From Microbulbifer agarilyticus (GTDB lineage Bacteria > Pseudomonadota > Gammaproteobacteria > Pseudomonadales > Cellvibrionaceae), in NCBI RefSeq assembly GCF_020171345.1, contig NZ_JAIUZM010000005.1, forward strand, positions 186,001-250,000: 64,000 nt of DNA, given 5' to 3'. The notes below the pieces were generated by a model. That model did no database searches. It saw nothing but the letters and a program-made list of their open reading frames with translations, and had not been told where the DNA came from. The position numbers and the translations under genes are program-made. Numbering within the stretch: position 1 is the first letter of the stretch; the number at the start of each line of letters is the position of its first letter. This document shows positions 35,375 to 45,838 of the stretch, piece by piece.

Positions 35375-35989
35375 ATGGAACTGAATATCGCTACTCCCGA
35401 AGGCGCTAAAGGCACTGTTGCAGTCTCTGAAGTGGCTTTCGGTCGTGAATTCAATCAGGACCTGGTGCACCAGGCAGTTGTCGCCTATATGGCTGGCGCT
35501 CGTCAGGGTACCAAGGCTCAGAAAAACCGCTCTGCGGTTTCCGGCGGCGGCAAGAAGCCGTGGCGCCAAAAAGGTACTGGCCGTGCTCGTGCCGGTACTA
35601 TCCGTAGCCCGCTGTGGCGTTCTGGTGGCGTAACCTTCGCTGCTGAACCGCGTGATCACAGTGTAAAGCTGAACAAGAAAATGTACCGTGCTGCACTGCG
35701 CTGCATTCTCTCTGAGCTGGCTCGTCAGGAGCGTCTGGTTGTAGTTGAGTCTTTCGACGTTGAGGCGCCGAAGACCAAGCAGCTGGTAACCAAGCTGGCA
35801 CAGTACGATCTGTCCGACGCGTTGATCGTGACCGAAGAGGTTAACGAAAACCTCTACCTGGCCGCGCGCAACCTGCACAAGATCGATGTTCGCGATGTAC
35901 AGGGTATCGATCCGGTAAGCCTGATTCGCTTTGACAAGGTCGTGGTTACCGTTTCTGCACTGAAGAAAATTGATGAGGTGCTGGGATGA
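35375..35989 (+). CDS. rplD: 50S ribosomal protein L4
   Basis: L4 lines the peptide exit tunnel and in E. coli also represses the S10 operon. The product has 204 residues, starting [13 protein letters not shown]. The tunnel-loop segment [18 protein letters not shown] is intact, including Lys/Arg positions near those changed in macrolide-resistant strains. The stop overlaps the rplW start by four bases (ATGA). The very short S10 leader here makes L4 control of the E. coli kind doubtful. Confidence 0.98.
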   Translation: MELNIATPEGAKGTVAVSEVAFGREFNQDLVHQAVVAYMAGARQGTKAQKNRSAVSGGGKKPWRQKGTGRARAGTIRSPLWRSGGVTFAAEPRDHSVKLNKKMYRAALRCILSELARQERLVVVESFDVEAPKTKQLVTKLAQYDLSDALIVTEEVNENLYLAARNLHKIDVRDVQGIDPVSLIRFDKVVVTVSALKKIDEVLG

Positions 35990-36282
35990 ACCAAGAGCGA
36001 ATCTACAAAGTACTGCTGGGCCCGGTAATTTCCGAGAAAGCTGCTGTACTGGCGGACGCCGCCAACCAGGTAGTTTTCAAGGTAACCACCGACGCGTCCA
36101 AAGCCGAAATCAAGGCCGCGGTAGAGAAGTTGTTCAACGTTTCTGTTGAGCAGGTTCGCACCGTGAACGTTAAGGGCAAAACCAAGCGTACTCGCACTGG
36201 CATGGGTCAGCGCAACGACTGGAAAAAAGCCTACGTTCGTCTGGCCGAAGGCAGCGACATCAACTTCGAAGCCGCTGAGTAA
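35986..36282 (+). CDS. rplW: 50S ribosomal protein L23
   Basis: L23 lies at the tunnel exit and is the docking site for trigger factor and SRP. The 98-residue product begins [19 protein letters not shown] and contains the conserved [20 protein letters not shown] loop. It overlaps rplD by four bases, indicating translational coupling, and rplB starts 14 bases after its stop. Confidence 0.98.
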   Translation: MNQERIYKVLLGPVISEKAAVLADAANQVVFKVTTDASKAEIKAAVEKLFNVSVEQVRTVNVKGKTKRTRTGMGQRNDWKKAYVRLAEGSDINFEAAE

Positions 36283-36296
36283 AGGGGAAAGTTGCA

Positions 36297-37121
36297 ATGG
36301 CTATTGTAAAAGCAAAACCGACCTCTGCTGGCCGTCGTCACCTGGTAAAGGTTGTTAATACCGACCTGCACAAAGGTGCGCCTTACGCTCCGCTGGTTGA
36401 GAAGAAGTCCAAGACCGGTGGCCGTAACAACAACGGTCGCATTACCACCCGTCATATCGGTGGTGGTCACAAGCATCACTATCGCGTAGTGGATTTCAAG
36501 CGCAACAAAGATGGCATTCCAGCCACCGTTGAGCGCCTGGAATACGATCCGAACCGCAGCGCGCACATCGCCCTGGTGTGCTATGCCGACGGTGAGCGTC
36601 GTTACATCATTGCGCCTAAAGGCCTCAAGGCCGGTGCCAAGATCCAATCTGGCGACGCTGCGCCTATCGCTGTAGGTAACACCCTGCCGCTGCGCAACAT
36701 CCCTGTTGGTTCTGTAATTCACGCCATCGAGCTGAAGCCTGGTAAAGGTGCTCAGCTGGCCCGCTCTGCCGGTGCCTCTGTACAGCTGGTTGCCCGTGAA
36801 GGTCAGTACGCGACTATCCGTCTGCGTTCTGGCGAAATGCGTAAAGTTCTGTCTGAGTGCCGCGCCACCCTGGGTGAAGTGAGCAACTCTGAACACAGCC
36901 TGCGCAAGCTGGGTAAAGCTGGTGCCAAACGCTGGCGCGGTGTTCGTCCTACCGTTCGCGGTGTGGCGATGAACCCGGTAGACCACCCACATGGTGGTGG
37001 TGAAGGTCGTACCTCCGGTGGTCGTCACCCTGTGACACCTTGGGGCGTTCCGACCAAGGGTAAGAAAACGCGTAAGAACAAGCGCACCGACAACATGATT
37101 GTACGTCGTCGCGGCAAATAA
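36297..37121 (+). CDS. rplB: 50S ribosomal protein L2
   Basis: L2 supports subunit association and the peptidyl-transferase centre. The 274-residue protein begins [15 protein letters not shown] and has the conserved C-terminal segment [19 protein letters not shown], including the His known to matter for activity. A ribosome-binding site (AAAGGGGAAAG) precedes the ATG. The gene is in the standard place between rplW and rpsS. Confidence 0.98.
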   Translation: MAIVKAKPTSAGRRHLVKVVNTDLHKGAPYAPLVEKKSKTGGRNNNGRITTRHIGGGHKHHYRVVDFKRNKDGIPATVERLEYDPNRSAHIALVCYADGERRYIIAPKGLKAGAKIQSGDAAPIAVGNTLPLRNIPVGSVIHAIELKPGKGAQLARSAGASVQLVAREGQYATIRLRSGEMRKVLSECRATLGEVSNSEHSLRKLGKAGAKRWRGVRPTVRGVAMNPVDHPHGGGEGRTSGGRHPVTPWGVPTKGKKTRKNKRTDNMIVRRRGK

Positions 37122-37158
37122 GCCGCGCGATGTCTGAGCTGCTAGAGAGGAATCGACA

Positions 37159-37437
37159 GTGCCACGCTCATTAAAGAAAGGTCCCTTTATTGATCTGCAT
37201 TTGATCAAAAAGGTGGAGGCAGCGATCGAGAAAAATGATCGCCGGCCGATTAAAACCTGGTCCCGCCGTTCCATGGTTATGCCGGAAATGGTGGGCCTGA
37301 CGATTGCTGTACACAACGGTCGTCAACACGTGCCCGTTCTGGTCAACGAAGAAATGGTTGGCCACAAGCTGGGCGAATTCGCCGCTACCCGCACTTACCG
37401 TGGCCATGCCGCGGATAAGAAAGCGAAGAAGCGCTAA
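37159..37437 (+). CDS. rpsS: 30S ribosomal protein S19
   Basis: S19 forms a complex with S13 in the 30S head. The gene starts with GTG after AGAGAGGA and encodes 92 residues beginning [20 protein letters not shown]. The conserved [18 protein letters not shown] and [16 protein letters not shown] segments are present. It lies between rplB and rplV in the S10 operon. Confidence 0.98.
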   Translation: MPRSLKKGPFIDLHLIKKVEAAIEKNDRRPIKTWSRRSMVMPEMVGLTIAVHNGRQHVPVLVNEEMVGHKLGEFAATRTYRGHAADKKAKKR

Positions 37438-37452
37438 GCCGAGGTTATAGAG

Positions 37453-37785
37453 ATGGAAGTGCAAGCAAAACTACGCGGTGCTCGTCTTTCGGCACAGAAA
37501 GCGCGTCTGGTAGCTGATCAGATTCGCGGCAAAGGTGTCGAGGAAGCCCTGGATATCCTGGCTTTCAGCCACAAGAAGGGTGCTGCGATCGTCAAGAAGA
37601 TTCTGGAATCTGCCATCGCCAACGCCGAGCACAACGAAGGTGCCGACGTCGACGAACTGAAGGTTTCCACCATCTTCGTGGATGAGGGTATGACCATGAA
37701 GCGCATTAAGCCGCGTGCAAAAGGTCGTGCCGATCGTATTCTGAAGCGTACTTGTCACATCACTGTGAAAGTAGCCGAGAAATAA
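37453..37785 (+). CDS. rplV: 50S ribosomal protein L22
   Basis: L22 contributes a beta-hairpin to the narrow part of the exit tunnel. The product has 110 residues, [20 protein letters not shown] at the start, and the hairpin region [18 protein letters not shown]. No deletion of the hairpin residues linked to macrolide resistance is visible. It is placed between rpsS and rpsC. Confidence 0.98.
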   Translation: MEVQAKLRGARLSAQKARLVADQIRGKGVEEALDILAFSHKKGAAIVKKILESAIANAEHNEGADVDELKVSTIFVDEGMTMKRIKPRAKGRADRILKRTCHITVKVAEK

Positions 37786-37804
37786 GAGAGCAGGCGAGAA
37801 AACC

Positions 37805-38485
37805 ATGGGACAAAAAGTACATCCTACCGGCATTCGTCTGGGTATCGTTAAAAAGCATACTTCTGTTTGGTATGCCGGCAGCGACGAGTACGCAGACAAG
37901 CTGTACACGGATCTGAAAGTTCGCGAATTCATTCGCAAAAAACTGGCCCACGCTTCTGTGAGCCGCATCGAGATCGAACGTCCGGCCAACACCGCTCGTG
38001 TGACCATTCACACTGCGCGCCCGGGCATCGTAATCGGTAAGAAAGGTGAAGACGTAGAGCGTCTGCGCAACGAAGTTAGCGCTCAGATGGGTGTGCCCGT
38101 GCACATCGACATCGAAGAAGTGCGCAAGCCTGATCTGGACGCCACTCTGGTTGGCCAGAACGTTGCTCAGCAGCTGGAGCGTCGCGTTATGTTCCGTCGC
38201 GCTATGAAGCGTGCCGTGCAAAACGCAATGCGCCAGGGCGCACAAGGTATCAAGATCCAGGTTAGCGGCCGTCTGGGCGGCGCCGAGATCGCACGTACCG
38301 AATGGTACCGCGAAGGTCGTGTACCTCTGCACACCCTGCGTGCCAACATCGACTACGGCACCGCTGAAGCCAGCACGACTTACGGCATCATTGGTGTGAA
38401 AGTTTGGATCTTCAAAGGTGAAGTCATCGGTGACGAGGTTGCCGAAGAGAAACCAGCGAAGCCTCGCAAGAAAGCTTCTAAGTAA
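37805..38485 (+). CDS. rpsC: 30S ribosomal protein S3
   Basis: S3 sits at the mRNA entry tunnel and has helicase-related Arg/Lys residues. The 226-residue protein starts [18 protein letters not shown]. The KH domain motif [15 protein letters not shown] and the C-terminal domain ([20 protein letters not shown]) are intact; a Lys-rich tail ends the protein. The start codon follows GCAGGCGAG. Standard S10 operon context. Confidence 0.98.
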   Translation: MGQKVHPTGIRLGIVKKHTSVWYAGSDEYADKLYTDLKVREFIRKKLAHASVSRIEIERPANTARVTIHTARPGIVIGKKGEDVERLRNEVSAQMGVPVHIDIEEVRKPDLDATLVGQNVAQQLERRVMFRRAMKRAVQNAMRQGAQGIKIQVSGRLGGAEIARTEWYREGRVPLHTLRANIDYGTAEASTTYGIIGVKVWIFKGEVIGDEVAEEKPAKPRKKASK

Positions 38486-38496
38486 GGGGTGCGCAG

Positions 38497-38910
38497 ATGC
38501 TACAACCAAAGCGTACAAAATTCCGCAAGGTACAGAAGGGTCGCAACCGCGGTCTTTCCCAGCGCGGCTCTAAAGTGAGCTTTGGCGAGTTCGGCCTCAA
38601 GGCCATCGGTCGTGGACGCATTACTGCGCGTCAGATCGAAGCGGCTCGTCGCGCAATGACTCGTCACGTTAAACGTGGCGGTAAAATCTGGATTCGTGTG
38701 TTTCCAGACAAGCCCATCACCAACAAACCTCTCGAGGTTCGGATGGGTAAAGGTAAGGGTAGCGTTGAATACTGGGTTGCCCAGATTCAGCCAGGTAAGG
38801 TCCTCTACGAGATGGAGGGTGTTTCCGAAGAATTGGCTCGCGAAGCATTTGAGCTCGCCGCAGCCAAGCTGCCTGTAAAGACAACTTTCGTTAAGCGTTC
38901 GGTGATGTAA
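38497..38910 (+). CDS. rplP: 50S ribosomal protein L16
   Basis: L16 helps position tRNA at the A and P sites of the 50S subunit. The 137 residues start [19 protein letters not shown], and the Arg in [20 protein letters not shown] aligns with the region hydroxylated in E. coli. Its stop codon shares one base with the rpmC start (TAATG), so the two are translationally coupled. Confidence 0.98.
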   Translation: MLQPKRTKFRKVQKGRNRGLSQRGSKVSFGEFGLKAIGRGRITARQIEAARRAMTRHVKRGGKIWIRVFPDKPITNKPLEVRMGKGKGSVEYWVAQIQPGKVLYEMEGVSEELAREAFELAAAKLPVKTTFVKRSVM

Positions 38911-39101
38911 TGAAGACTGCAGATCTACGCTCAAAGTCAGTTGAAGAACTGAACCAGGAACTGATTACCCAGCTTGAAGCACAGTTCAAGCTGCGTATGC
39001 AGAAGTCCACCGGTCAGCTGACTCAGACCCATCTGCTGAAGCAGACTCGTCGCGACATTGCTCGCATTAAGACTGTGTTGACCGAGAAGGCAGGTAATTA
39101 A
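38910..39101 (+). CDS. rpmC: 50S ribosomal protein L29
   Basis: L29 is a small helical hairpin protein near the tunnel exit next to L23. The product has 63 residues, begins [19 protein letters not shown] and ends with the conserved [16 protein letters not shown]. It overlaps rplP by one base and is followed after two bases by rpsQ. Confidence 0.97.
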   Translation: MKTADLRSKSVEELNQELITQLEAQFKLRMQKSTGQLTQTHLLKQTRRDIARIKTVLTEKAGN

Positions 39102-39103
39102 TC

Positions 39104-39367
39104 ATGGCTGAAGCAAAACTGAAGCGTACTCTGACCGGCAAGGTTGTGAGTGACAAGATGGATAAAACCATCACCGTTTTGATCGAGCGCCGTGTTAAGC
39201 ACCCGATCTACGGCAAAATTTTGAGCAAGTCCACCAAGCTCAAGGCTCACGATGAGAACAATGACTGCAACATCGGTGATGTTGTGACCATTGAAGAGTC
39301 TCGTCCGCTGTCCAAGAGTAAGTCCTGGTCCTTGCAAACTATTGTAGAGCGTGCGGCGAAGGTTTAA
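39104..39367 (+). CDS. rpsQ: 30S ribosomal protein S17
   Basis: S17 is an early-binding 30S protein with an OB fold. The 87 residues begin [20 protein letters not shown] and contain [18 protein letters not shown] and [18 protein letters not shown]. It is the last gene of the E. coli S10 operon order; here rplN follows after 50 bases, so the S10 and spc groups may be read through together. Confidence 0.98.
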   Translation: MAEAKLKRTLTGKVVSDKMDKTITVLIERRVKHPIYGKILSKSTKLKAHDENNDCNIGDVVTIEESRPLSKSKSWSLQTIVERAAKV

Positions 39368-39417
39368 ACCTGGGCCCATTGACTGTGAAAACCTAAACCG
39401 GTTTTCGGAGAGGAACA

Positions 39418-39786
39418 ATGATTCAAACAGAATCCTACTTAGAAGTAGCCGATAACAGTGGGGCTCGCCGTGTCATGTGCATCAAGGTGCTGGGCGGCTC
39501 CCACCGTCGCTACGCTGGTGTTGGCGACATTATCAAAGTAACCGTTAAGGAAGCGATTCCTCGCGGTAAAGTGAAAAAGGGTCAGGTAATGACCGCTGTT
39601 GTGGTTCGCACCAAAAAAGGTGTGCGTCGCCCAGACGGCTCCCTGATCAAATTTGACGATAACGCAGCGGTGCTGCTGAACCAGAACCAAGCTCCGGTCG
39701 GCACCCGTATTTTTGGCCCGGTAACTCGTGAGTTGCGTGGTGAGAAGTTCATGAAGATCATCTCACTGGCTCCCGAAGTTATCTAA
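39418..39786 (+). CDS. rplN: 50S ribosomal protein L14
   Basis: L14 lies at the subunit interface and is the docking site of the silencing factor RsfS. The product is 122 residues, [20 protein letters not shown] at the start and [16 protein letters not shown] at the end. A GGAGAGGAAC ribosome-binding site precedes the ATG. It is the first gene of the spc group; I find no clear promoter in the 50-base spacer. Confidence 0.98.
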   Translation: MIQTESYLEVADNSGARRVMCIKVLGGSHRRYAGVGDIIKVTVKEAIPRGKVKKGQVMTAVVVRTKKGVRRPDGSLIKFDDNAAVLLNQNQAPVGTRIFGPVTRELRGEKFMKIISLAPEVI

Positions 39787-39806
39787 GCCACGAGCGGAGA
39801 AGAGTA

Positions 39807-40124
39807 ATGCGCAAGATCAAGCGTGACGATGAAGTGATCGTTATCGCCGGTCGCGACAAGGGCAAGCGTGGCACCGTAACCAAGGTGCTGAACGATGGCC
39901 GTTTGATCGTATCCGGTGTTCAGATGATCAAAAAACACCAGAAGCCGAACCCACAGTTGGGTGTTGCCGGTGGGATCGTTGAGAAAGAGGCCGCTATTCA
40001 GGCTTCCAACGTAGCCATCTTCAACCCGAATACGCAAAAAGCTGACCGGGTAGGCTTCAAAGTACTGGAAGATGGCACTAAGATCCGCGTCTTCAAATCC
40101 AGCGGCGAAGCCGTTGACGCATAA
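39807..40124 (+). CDS. rplX: 50S ribosomal protein L24
   Basis: L24 is an assembly initiator of the 50S subunit. The product has 105 residues, starting [20 protein letters not shown], a KOW motif. The [19 protein letters not shown] segment is conserved. The gene lies between rplN and rplE with a GCGGAGAAGAG ribosome-binding site. Confidence 0.98.
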   Translation: MRKIKRDDEVIVIAGRDKGKRGTVTKVLNDGRLIVSGVQMIKKHQKPNPQLGVAGGIVEKEAAIQASNVAIFNPNTQKADRVGFKVLEDGTKIRVFKSSGEAVDA

Positions 40125-40138
40125 GTCAGGTGGAAAAC

Positions 40139-40678
40139 ATGGCAAGGCTTAAAGAGCTCTACACCAAAGAACTCGCGTCCAAGCTTAAAGAAGAGCTGGG
40201 ACTTGAGAACGTAATGTCCGTGCCGCGCATCACCAAAATCACCGTCAACATGGGTGTCGGTGAAGCCATTGGTGATAAGAAGGTACTGGAACATGCAGTC
40301 AATGACATGACTGCAATCACTGGTCAAAAACCTATTGTGACCAAAGCGCGCAAGTCTATCGCGGGTTTTAAAATCCGTGAAGAATGGCCGATCGGTTGTA
40401 AGGTAACTCTGCGCGGTGAGCGCATGTATGAGTTCCTGGAGCGACTGATTGGTATCGCTATCCCACGTATCCGCGACTTCCGTGGCATTAGCCCGAAGCA
40501 GTTCGACGGTCGTGGTAACTTCTCAATGGGTGTAACAGAACAAATTATCTTCCCGGAAATTGACTACGACAAAGTAGACAAAATTCGTGGTCTGGATATT
40601 TGTGTCACTACTACAGCAGCTACCGACGAACAAGGTCGTGCACTGCTGAAAGCATTCAACTTCCCTTTCAAGGGTTAA
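40139..40678 (+). CDS. rplE: 50S ribosomal protein L5
   Basis: L5 binds 5S rRNA and contacts P-site tRNA. I start at the ATG at 40139 ([20 protein letters not shown]), which gives the usual 179 residues and a good AGGTGG ribosome-binding site; a GTG nine bases earlier is in frame but would place the site inside the gene. The motifs [16 protein letters not shown] and [18 protein letters not shown] are present. Confidence 0.98.
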   Translation: MARLKELYTKELASKLKEELGLENVMSVPRITKITVNMGVGEAIGDKKVLEHAVNDMTAITGQKPIVTKARKSIAGFKIREEWPIGCKVTLRGERMYEFLERLIGIAIPRIRDFRGISPKQFDGRGNFSMGVTEQIIFPEIDYDKVDKIRGLDICVTTTAATDEQGRALLKAFNFPFKG

Positions 40679-40687
40679 GAGGATTCC

Positions 40688-40993
40688 ATGGCGAAGAAAT
40701 CCATGATTGCGCGTGAGAACAAGCGCGCTCGAACCGCAGCTAAGTACGCTGAAAAGCGTCAAGAGCTGAAGGCGATCATCGCCAGTGCCAGCGCTTCCGA
40801 TGAGGAGCGCTGGGAGGCTCAACTCAAGCTGCAACAAATGCCGCGCGATGCAAGCCCGGTACGTCAGCAACGTCGCTGTCGTATCACTGGTCGCCCCCAC
40901 GCTGTCTACCGCAAGTTCGGCCTGTGCCGTAACAAACTGCGTGAAGCCGCTATGCGTGGTGATGTCCCCGGTCTGGTTAAGTCCAGCTGGTAA
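40688..40993 (+). CDS. rpsN: 30S ribosomal protein S14 (zinc-independent form)
   Basis: The product has 101 residues, the long form of S14 typical of gammaproteobacteria. It lacks the paired CxxC zinc motifs: only single Cys residues occur in [10 protein letters not shown] and [10 protein letters not shown]. The start is [20 protein letters not shown]. It lies between rplE and rpsH in the spc group. Confidence 0.98.
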   Translation: MAKKSMIARENKRARTAAKYAEKRQELKAIIASASASDEERWEAQLKLQQMPRDASPVRQQRRCRITGRPHAVYRKFGLCRNKLREAAMRGDVPGLVKSSW

Positions 40994-41020
40994 TACGGCA
41001 CACTTGAGGAGTCTTAAGTA

Positions 41021-41413
41021 ATGAGTATGCAAGATCCGTTGGCAGATATGCTGACCCGCGTCCGCAACGCCTTGGCGCGCGGCAAGGGCAGTGTTTCTAT
41101 GCCTTCTTCCAAACTGAAAGTAGCCGTAGCAAACGTTCTGAAGAGCGAAGGTTACGTTACTGATGTCGCTGTTAGCGAAGGTGCCAAGCCTGAGCTGACC
41201 ATTGAACTGAAATACTTCCAGGGCAAGCCGGTAATTGCTGAGCTGGACCGGGTTTCCCGTCCAGGCCTGCGTAACTACGCAGGTAAGAAAGCGTTGCCGT
41301 CCGTTCGCGGTGGCCTGGGTATCGCTATCGTCTCCACCTCTCAGGGTGTGATGACTGATCGCGCTGCCCGTCAGGCTGGCGTCGGCGGCGAAGTGCTCTG
41401 CACCGTATTCTAA
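41021..41413 (+). CDS. rpsH: 30S ribosomal protein S8
   Basis: S8 binds helix 21 of 16S rRNA and in E. coli represses the spc operon by binding its mRNA near rplE. The product is 130 residues, starting [20 protein letters not shown], with the C-terminal segment [27 protein letters not shown] ribosome-binding site precedes the ATG. I did not find an obvious S8-site mimic by eye. Confidence 0.98.
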   Translation: MSMQDPLADMLTRVRNALARGKGSVSMPSSKLKVAVANVLKSEGYVTDVAVSEGAKPELTIELKYFQGKPVIAELDRVSRPGLRNYAGKKALPSVRGGLGIAIVSTSQGVMTDRAARQAGVGGEVLCTVF

Positions 41414-41425
41414 GCGGGGGTTAAT

Positions 41426-41959
41426 ATGTCTCGAGTAGCTAATAGTCCCGTAAGTATCCCCGCTGGCGTTTCCGTTGACCTGAAAGGTCAGGAAATCGCT
41501 GTGAAAGGTGGTAATGGCAACCTGAACTTCTCCGCGCACAGCGACGTTGAAGTTAAACAGGAAGAGAATCAGCTGACCTTTGCTGCACGCAACGGTTCCA
41601 AGCAGGCCCGTGCCCTCGCCGGCACTACCCGCGCGCTGGTTAACAACATGGTGGTCGGTGTCAGTCAGGGTTTCGAAAAGAAACTTCAGCTGAACGGTGT
41701 AGGTTACCGTGCGAAAGCATCTGGTAAGACCGTTAATCTGACTCTCGGTTTCTCTCACCCGGTAGATTACGCACTGCCGGAAGGTGTTACTGCAGAAACC
41801 CCGAGCCAGACTGAAATCGTACTGAAGAGCAGCGATAAGCAGCTGTTAGGTCAAGTGGCCGCAGAGATCCGCGCATTCCGTCCGCCGGAGCCCTACAAAG
41901 GTAAGGGTGTCCGCTACGCCGATGAGCGCGTGTATCGCAAAGAGGCCAAGAAGAAGTAA
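41426..41959 (+). CDS. rplF: 50S ribosomal protein L6
   Basis: L6 lies near the GTPase-associated centre of the 50S subunit. The 177-residue protein begins [20 protein letters not shown] and ends with the conserved [20 protein letters not shown] followed by a Lys-rich tail. Gene order and spacing are those of the spc operon. Confidence 0.98.
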   Translation: MSRVANSPVSIPAGVSVDLKGQEIAVKGGNGNLNFSAHSDVEVKQEENQLTFAARNGSKQARALAGTTRALVNNMVVGVSQGFEKKLQLNGVGYRAKASGKTVNLTLGFSHPVDYALPEGVTAETPSQTEIVLKSSDKQLLGQVAAEIRAFRPPEPYKGKGVRYADERVYRKEAKKK

Positions 41960-41968
41960 GGCATAGAT

Positions 41969-42319
41969 ATGAACGTTAAGAAGCAAACTCGCTTGCGTCG
42001 TGCACGTCGTGCCCGCGCCAAGTTCCGTGAGCTGGGCGCCGTTCGCCTGACAGTGAACCGCACTCCTCGCCACATTTACGCACAGATCCTGACCGCCGAT
42101 GGCGACAAGGTATTGGCCACCGCCTCTACTCTGGATAAGGACCTGCGTGAAAGCAAAACTGGTAACGTCGATGCTGCTAAAGCCGTTGGCACCCTGATCG
42201 CTGAGCGTGCGAAAGCCGCTGGCGTTGAAACGGTAGCCTTCGATCGTAGCGGTTTCAAATACCACGGCCGTGTTAAGGCCCTGGCTGACGCTGCCCGTGA
42301 AGCCGGTCTGAAATTCTAA
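41969..42319 (+). CDS. rplR: 50S ribosomal protein L18
   Basis: L18 binds 5S rRNA. The product has 116 residues: a basic N-terminus ([20 protein letters not shown]) and the conserved end [19 protein letters not shown]. It starts nine bases after rplF and is followed by rpsE. Confidence 0.98.
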   Translation: MNVKKQTRLRRARRARAKFRELGAVRLTVNRTPRHIYAQILTADGDKVLATASTLDKDLRESKTGNVDAAKAVGTLIAERAKAAGVETVAFDRSGFKYHGRVKALADAAREAGLKF

Positions 42320-42329
42320 GGGTTGAGTT

Positions 42330-42839
42330 ATGGCTAGAGAAAAAGTCGAGAAGAGCAACGACGAAGGCCTCCAGGAGAAACTGGTTCAGGTCAATCGTGT
42401 TGCCAAAACCGTTAAAGGTGGTCGTATCTTCGCGTTCACCGCTCTGACCGTAGTTGGCGATGGCAATGGCCGCGTTGGCTTTGGTCGTGGTAAAGCCCGC
42501 GAAGTGCCAGTAGCCATCCAGAAGGCTATGGAAGCTGCGCGTCGCAACATGATCCAGGTAGATCTGAATGGTGACACCATCCAGTACGCTACCAACGGTC
42601 GCCACGGTGGTTCCAAGGTATACATGCAGCCCGCTTCCCAGGGTACCGGCGTAATCGCCGGCGGTGCCATGCGCTCCGTACTGGAAATGGCTGGTGTCCA
42701 CAACGTACTGGCCAAGTGCTACGGCTCTACCAACCCGGTAAACGTCGTACGCGCCACCTTCAGTGCGCTGGGCAAAATGAGTAGCCCAGAAGACGTTGCT
42801 GCCAAGCGCGGCAAGTCTGTGGAAGAAATCCTGAACTGA
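42330..42839 (+). CDS. rpsE: 30S ribosomal protein S5
   Basis: S5 affects translational fidelity and, with S3 and S4, frames the mRNA entry. The product has 169 residues. The double-stranded-RNA-binding-like segment [20 protein letters not shown] and the later [20 protein letters not shown] are conserved. The loop linked to spectinomycin resistance is full-length. The gene ends 62 bases before rpmD, with a small GGGCT/AGCCC hairpin in that spacer. Confidence 0.98.
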   Translation: MAREKVEKSNDEGLQEKLVQVNRVAKTVKGGRIFAFTALTVVGDGNGRVGFGRGKAREVPVAIQKAMEAARRNMIQVDLNGDTIQYATNGRHGGSKVYMQPASQGTGVIAGGAMRSVLEMAGVHNVLAKCYGSTNPVNVVRATFSALGKMSSPEDVAAKRGKSVEEILN

Positions 42840-42901
42840 TTCGGCTCGGGCTGTAGTGATTCGCTGTAGCCCGGTCTGAACTTGCTTTGAGTGAATGAGT
42901 C

Positions 42902-43087
42902 ATGGCTAAGAAGACCATCAAAGTAACCCAGGTTAAAAGCATCAACGGTCGTCTGAAGAATCATCAGGCGTGTGTTGCTGGTCTGGGTCTGCGCCGCATT
43001 GGTCACACTGTGGAAGTGGAAGACACTCCCTCTGTGCGCGGCATGATCAACAAAGTGAACTACCTCATTAAAGTGGAGGAGGCGTAA
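42902..43087 (+). CDS. rpmD: 50S ribosomal protein L30
   Basis: L30 is a small 50S protein; here 61 residues beginning [20 protein letters not shown] and ending [14 protein letters not shown]. It is the short bacterial form. The stop is followed after one base by the rplO ATG, so the two genes are tightly coupled. Confidence 0.97.
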   Translation: MAKKTIKVTQVKSINGRLKNHQACVAGLGLRRIGHTVEVEDTPSVRGMINKVNYLIKVEEA

Positions 43088-43088
43088 C

Positions 43089-43523
43089 ATGCGTTTGAAT
43101 GAACTGTCTCCCGCTGAGGGTCACAAGAGCAGCGCCAAGCGCGTTGGTCGTGGTATTGGTAGCGGCCTGGGTAAAACCGGCGGTCGCGGCCATAAAGGTC
43201 AAAAATCCCGCTCCGGCGGTAGTGTTCGTCCGGGCTTCGAAGGCGGTCAGATGCCTTTGCAGAAGCGTCTGCCGAAGTACGGCTTCACCTCTCGCGTTGG
43301 CCGCTTTGTAGCGGAAGTGCGTCTGGCGGAGCTGGCGAAGGTAGAAGGCGACACTATTGATTTGGCAGCGCTGAAGAATGCCGATATTATCGGCAACCAC
43401 ATTAAGCGCGCCAAAGTGTTCCTTTCTGGTGAACTGACCAAAGCGGTTACCGTTAAAGGTCTGGGTGTCACCAAGGGTGCTAAAGCAGCCATCGAAGCTG
43501 CTGGCGGAAAAGTAGAAGACTAA
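43089..43523 (+). CDS. rplO: 50S ribosomal protein L15
   Basis: L15 is a late-assembly 50S protein. The 144 residues begin [20 protein letters not shown] and carry the Gly/Lys/Arg-rich N-terminal extension ([20 protein letters not shown]) that threads into rRNA. It overlaps no gene; secY begins 12 bases after its stop. Confidence 0.98.
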   Translation: MRLNELSPAEGHKSSAKRVGRGIGSGLGKTGGRGHKGQKSRSGGSVRPGFEGGQMPLQKRLPKYGFTSRVGRFVAEVRLAELAKVEGDTIDLAALKNADIIGNHIKRAKVFLSGELTKAVTVKGLGVTKGAKAAIEAAGGKVED

Positions 43524-43535
43524 ATCGAGGCCCCA

Positions 43536-44882
43536 ATGGCACGACCAGGAACTGGTGTTAACTCCCTGGGCAACGGCAAGGGATTAGGCGAGCTTTGGGC
43601 TCGCCTTCGTTTTCTGTTTCTCGCGATTCTTGTTTATCGCATAGGGACCCACATTCCGGTGCCCGGTATTGATCCGGAGAAACTGGCGAATCTGTTCAAT
43701 CAGAATCAGGGAACGATCCTGGGTCTGTTTAACATGTTTTCCGGTGGTGCACTGGAGCGGATGAGTATTCTTGCGCTCGGCATCATGCCTTACATCTCTG
43801 CGTCCATCATCATGCAGTTGATGACCGCAGTAACGCCCTCCTTGGAGGCGTTAAAGAAGGAAGGTGATGCAGGCCGTCGTAAAATCAACCAGTACACCCG
43901 TTATCTGACGGTGTTTCTGGCTCTGATCCAGGGTATCGGTATGACCTTTGGTCTCGCCGGACAAAACCTCGCTTATTCCGCAGAGCCCGCATTCGGTTTT
44001 TACTTTGTGGCTGTTGTGTCACTGGTAACCGGTGCAGTGTTCATGATGTGGCTGGGTGAGCAGATCACCGAGCGCGGTGTTGGTAACGGCATTTCGATGC
44101 TGATCTTTGCCGGTATCGTCGCTGGTCTCCCCAGTGCCATCGGTCAGGCTTTCGAGCAGGCGCGTCAGGGTGAATTGCACATCCTGATGCTGCTGGCCAT
44201 CGGCTTCGTAGCGTTAGCGGTAGTCTACTTCGTAGTGGTGATGGAGCGCGGTCAACGCCGTATTACTATCAACCACGCACGTCGTCAGGCAGGTCGTTAC
44301 TCGCAGGCGCCTGCGGCACAGTCCAGCCACTTGCCGCTGAAGGTCAACATGGCCGGTGTGATCCCGGTGATCTTTGCCAGCAGTATCCTGCTGTTCCCTG
44401 CGACACTTGCGCAGTGGTTCGGCCAGGGTGGTGAAGGCATTGGTGCACAGATTCTGCAGTGGATGGCACTGCAGCTGGGCCCGGGTCAGCCCCTGAACAT
44501 TATTCTGTTCGCTCTGCTGATCGGCTTCTTCTGCTTCTTCTATACGGCGTTGATGTTTAACCCGAATGAAGTGGCAGATAACCTGAAAAAATCCGGTGCC
44601 TACGTACCCGGTATTCGCCCAGGTGAACAGACCGCTCGTTACATCGACAGCGTTCTGACTCGCTTGACCCTGGTGGGTGCTTGCTACATCGCATTGGTAT
44701 CCCTGCTGCCGCAGTTCCTGGTAGTTGGGCTGAACATTCCGTTCTATCTGGGCGGTACATCACTGCTGATCGTTGTGGTCGTTGTGATGGACTTCATGGC
44801 GCAAGTGCAGTCGCACCTGTTGTCCCACCAGTATGATGGGTTAATGAAAAAGGCAAATCTGCAAGGCTACGGTCGCCGTTAA
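43536..44882 (+). CDS. secY: Protein translocase channel subunit SecY
   Basis: SecY is the inner-membrane pore of the Sec translocon, needed here among other things for exporting the adhesin, the chitinase and the outer-membrane proteins of this window. The 448-residue product has ten hydrophobic segments. Typical motifs are the plug region [20 protein letters not shown], the cytoplasmic loop [15 protein letters not shown], and C5 loop [10 protein letters not shown]. Gene order rplO-secY-rpmJ is standard. Confidence 0.98.
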   Translation: MARPGTGVNSLGNGKGLGELWARLRFLFLAILVYRIGTHIPVPGIDPEKLANLFNQNQGTILGLFNMFSGGALERMSILALGIMPYISASIIMQLMTAVTPSLEALKKEGDAGRRKINQYTRYLTVFLALIQGIGMTFGLAGQNLAYSAEPAFGFYFVAVVSLVTGAVFMMWLGEQITERGVGNGISMLIFAGIVAGLPSAIGQAFEQARQGELHILMLLAIGFVALAVVYFVVVMERGQRRITINHARRQAGRYSQAPAAQSSHLPLKVNMAGVIPVIFASSILLFPATLAQWFGQGGEGIGAQILQWMALQLGPGQPLNIILFALLIGFFCFFYTALMFNPNEVADNLKKSGAYVPGIRPGEQTARYIDSVLTRLTLVGACYIALVSLLPQFLVVGLNIPFYLGGTSLLIVVVVVMDFMAQVQSHLLSHQYDGLMKKANLQGYGRR

Positions 44883-44921
44883 TCGGTGACCCGGGCAGCA
44901 GGATTGAATTGAGGTAAGGTC

Positions 44922-45038
44922 ATGAAAGTACGCGCTTCTGTTAAAAAGATCTGCCGTAACTGCAAAATCGTACGTCGCAAAGGCGTTCTGCGGGTTATCT
45001 GCAGCGCTGAGCCTCGTCACAAGCAGCGGCAGGGCTAA
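44922..45038 (+). CDS. rpmJ: 50S ribosomal protein L36 (zinc-binding form)
   Basis: The 38-residue product begins [20 protein letters not shown]. It keeps the zinc ligands of the C+ form: Cys11, Cys14, Cys27 and a His near residue 32. A GAGGTAAGG ribosome-binding site precedes the ATG. Its zinc dependence suggests that a zinc-free paralogue may exist elsewhere, but none is in this window. It closes the spc group. Confidence 0.96.
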   Translation: MKVRASVKKICRNCKIVRRKGVLRVICSAEPRHKQRQG

Positions 45039-45432
45039 TCGGCCATTTTGTCGATTAGTGGCTCGCCAGGGAAGGCGAGTTTCGGCGTCAACACGCCGAG
45101 TTGGTTGGGAAACCAATTGTTCGTGAAAGAATTTGCCTCTTGGCACAGCCCCGTGTTAAAAGGCGCACCGCAGATGTTTTGATTTGCGGTAAGACCAAAG
45201 AGTCAGCAGGTGCTGTTTCGGCGGTCTAAAAAGGGGGCGTTGACTGTCGTCCGTTTCACCCTGAGTTTCGGCTCTGGGAAGGCGGGCTATTGCAATTTGG
45301 TGTATGAAAAGCTATTCTTGCGCGCCTTTTTGGTGGTGTTGGTGGCTTTTTATTCGCTGTCAGCGCCGAATTAAGAATTGAATCGCGCCACAACCAAAGT
45401 TGTGCGGTTCACAATACGTGGAGTACGCCTCT
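45039..45432 (+). promoter_or_regulatory. Structured leader between rpmJ and rpsM
   Basis: This 394-base gap has no supported gene. Three perfect hairpins lie in a row 24 bases after rpmJ: CTCGCC/GGCGAG (45062-45079), CGGCGT/ACGCCG (45083-45098) and TTGGTT/AACCAA (45101-45116). A fourth, ACCGCA/TGCGGT, spans 45167-45190. None has a T tract. A promoter candidate is listed separately. Close to rpsM, TTGTG and CACAA can pair just before GGAGTACGCC and the start codon, the place where E. coli has the S4-binding alpha-operon pseudoknot; homology to that element is not shown. Confidence 0.5.
45290..45318 (+). promoter_or_regulatory. Probable promoter of the alpha operon
   Basis: TTGCAA (45290-45295) and TATTCT (45313-45318) are 17 bases apart and followed by a GC-rich discriminator (TGCGCGCC). 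Transcription would begin about 105 bases before rpsM, leaving room for a regulatory leader. The -35 and -10 boxes each deviate from consensus, so strength is uncertain. Confidence 0.5.
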
Positions 45433-45789
45433 ATGGCACGTATTGCTGGTGTAAACGTACCAGACCACAAGCACGCCGTGATCTCCCTGACCCATATCTA
45501 TGGTGTCGGACGCACTACGGCCAAGTCTATTCTGGCAGCGGTAGGTATCGCTGAATCCACCAAACTTCGTGATCTGTCCGAAGACCAGATCGAAACCATC
45601 CGCGGTGAAGTTGCGAAACTGACCGTTGAAGGTGATCTGCGTCGTGAAGTATCCATGAACATCAAACGTCTGATGGACCTGGGTTGCTTCCGCGGTCTTC
45701 GTCACCGTCGCAGCCTGCCGCTACGCGGTCAGCGCACCAAGACTAACGCTCGTACCCGTAAAGGTCCGCGCAAGCCGATCCGTAAGTAA
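45433..45789 (+). CDS. rpsM: 30S ribosomal protein S13
   Basis: S13 bridges the 30S head to the 50S subunit. I start at 45433 ([20 protein letters not shown]), giving 118 residues; the frame is open upstream but the added residues are not S13-like. Conserved segments are [17 protein letters not shown] and the basic tail [17 protein letters not shown]. First gene of the alpha operon. Confidence 0.98.
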   Translation: MARIAGVNVPDHKHAVISLTHIYGVGRTTAKSILAAVGIAESTKLRDLSEDQIETIRGEVAKLTVEGDLRREVSMNIKRLMDLGCFRGLRHRRSLPLRGQRTKTNARTRKGPRKPIRK

Positions 45790-45838
45790 TTACTTACGTC
45801 GCGCAAGTCTTCACAAGTACAGGATTTAGGATATAGGT

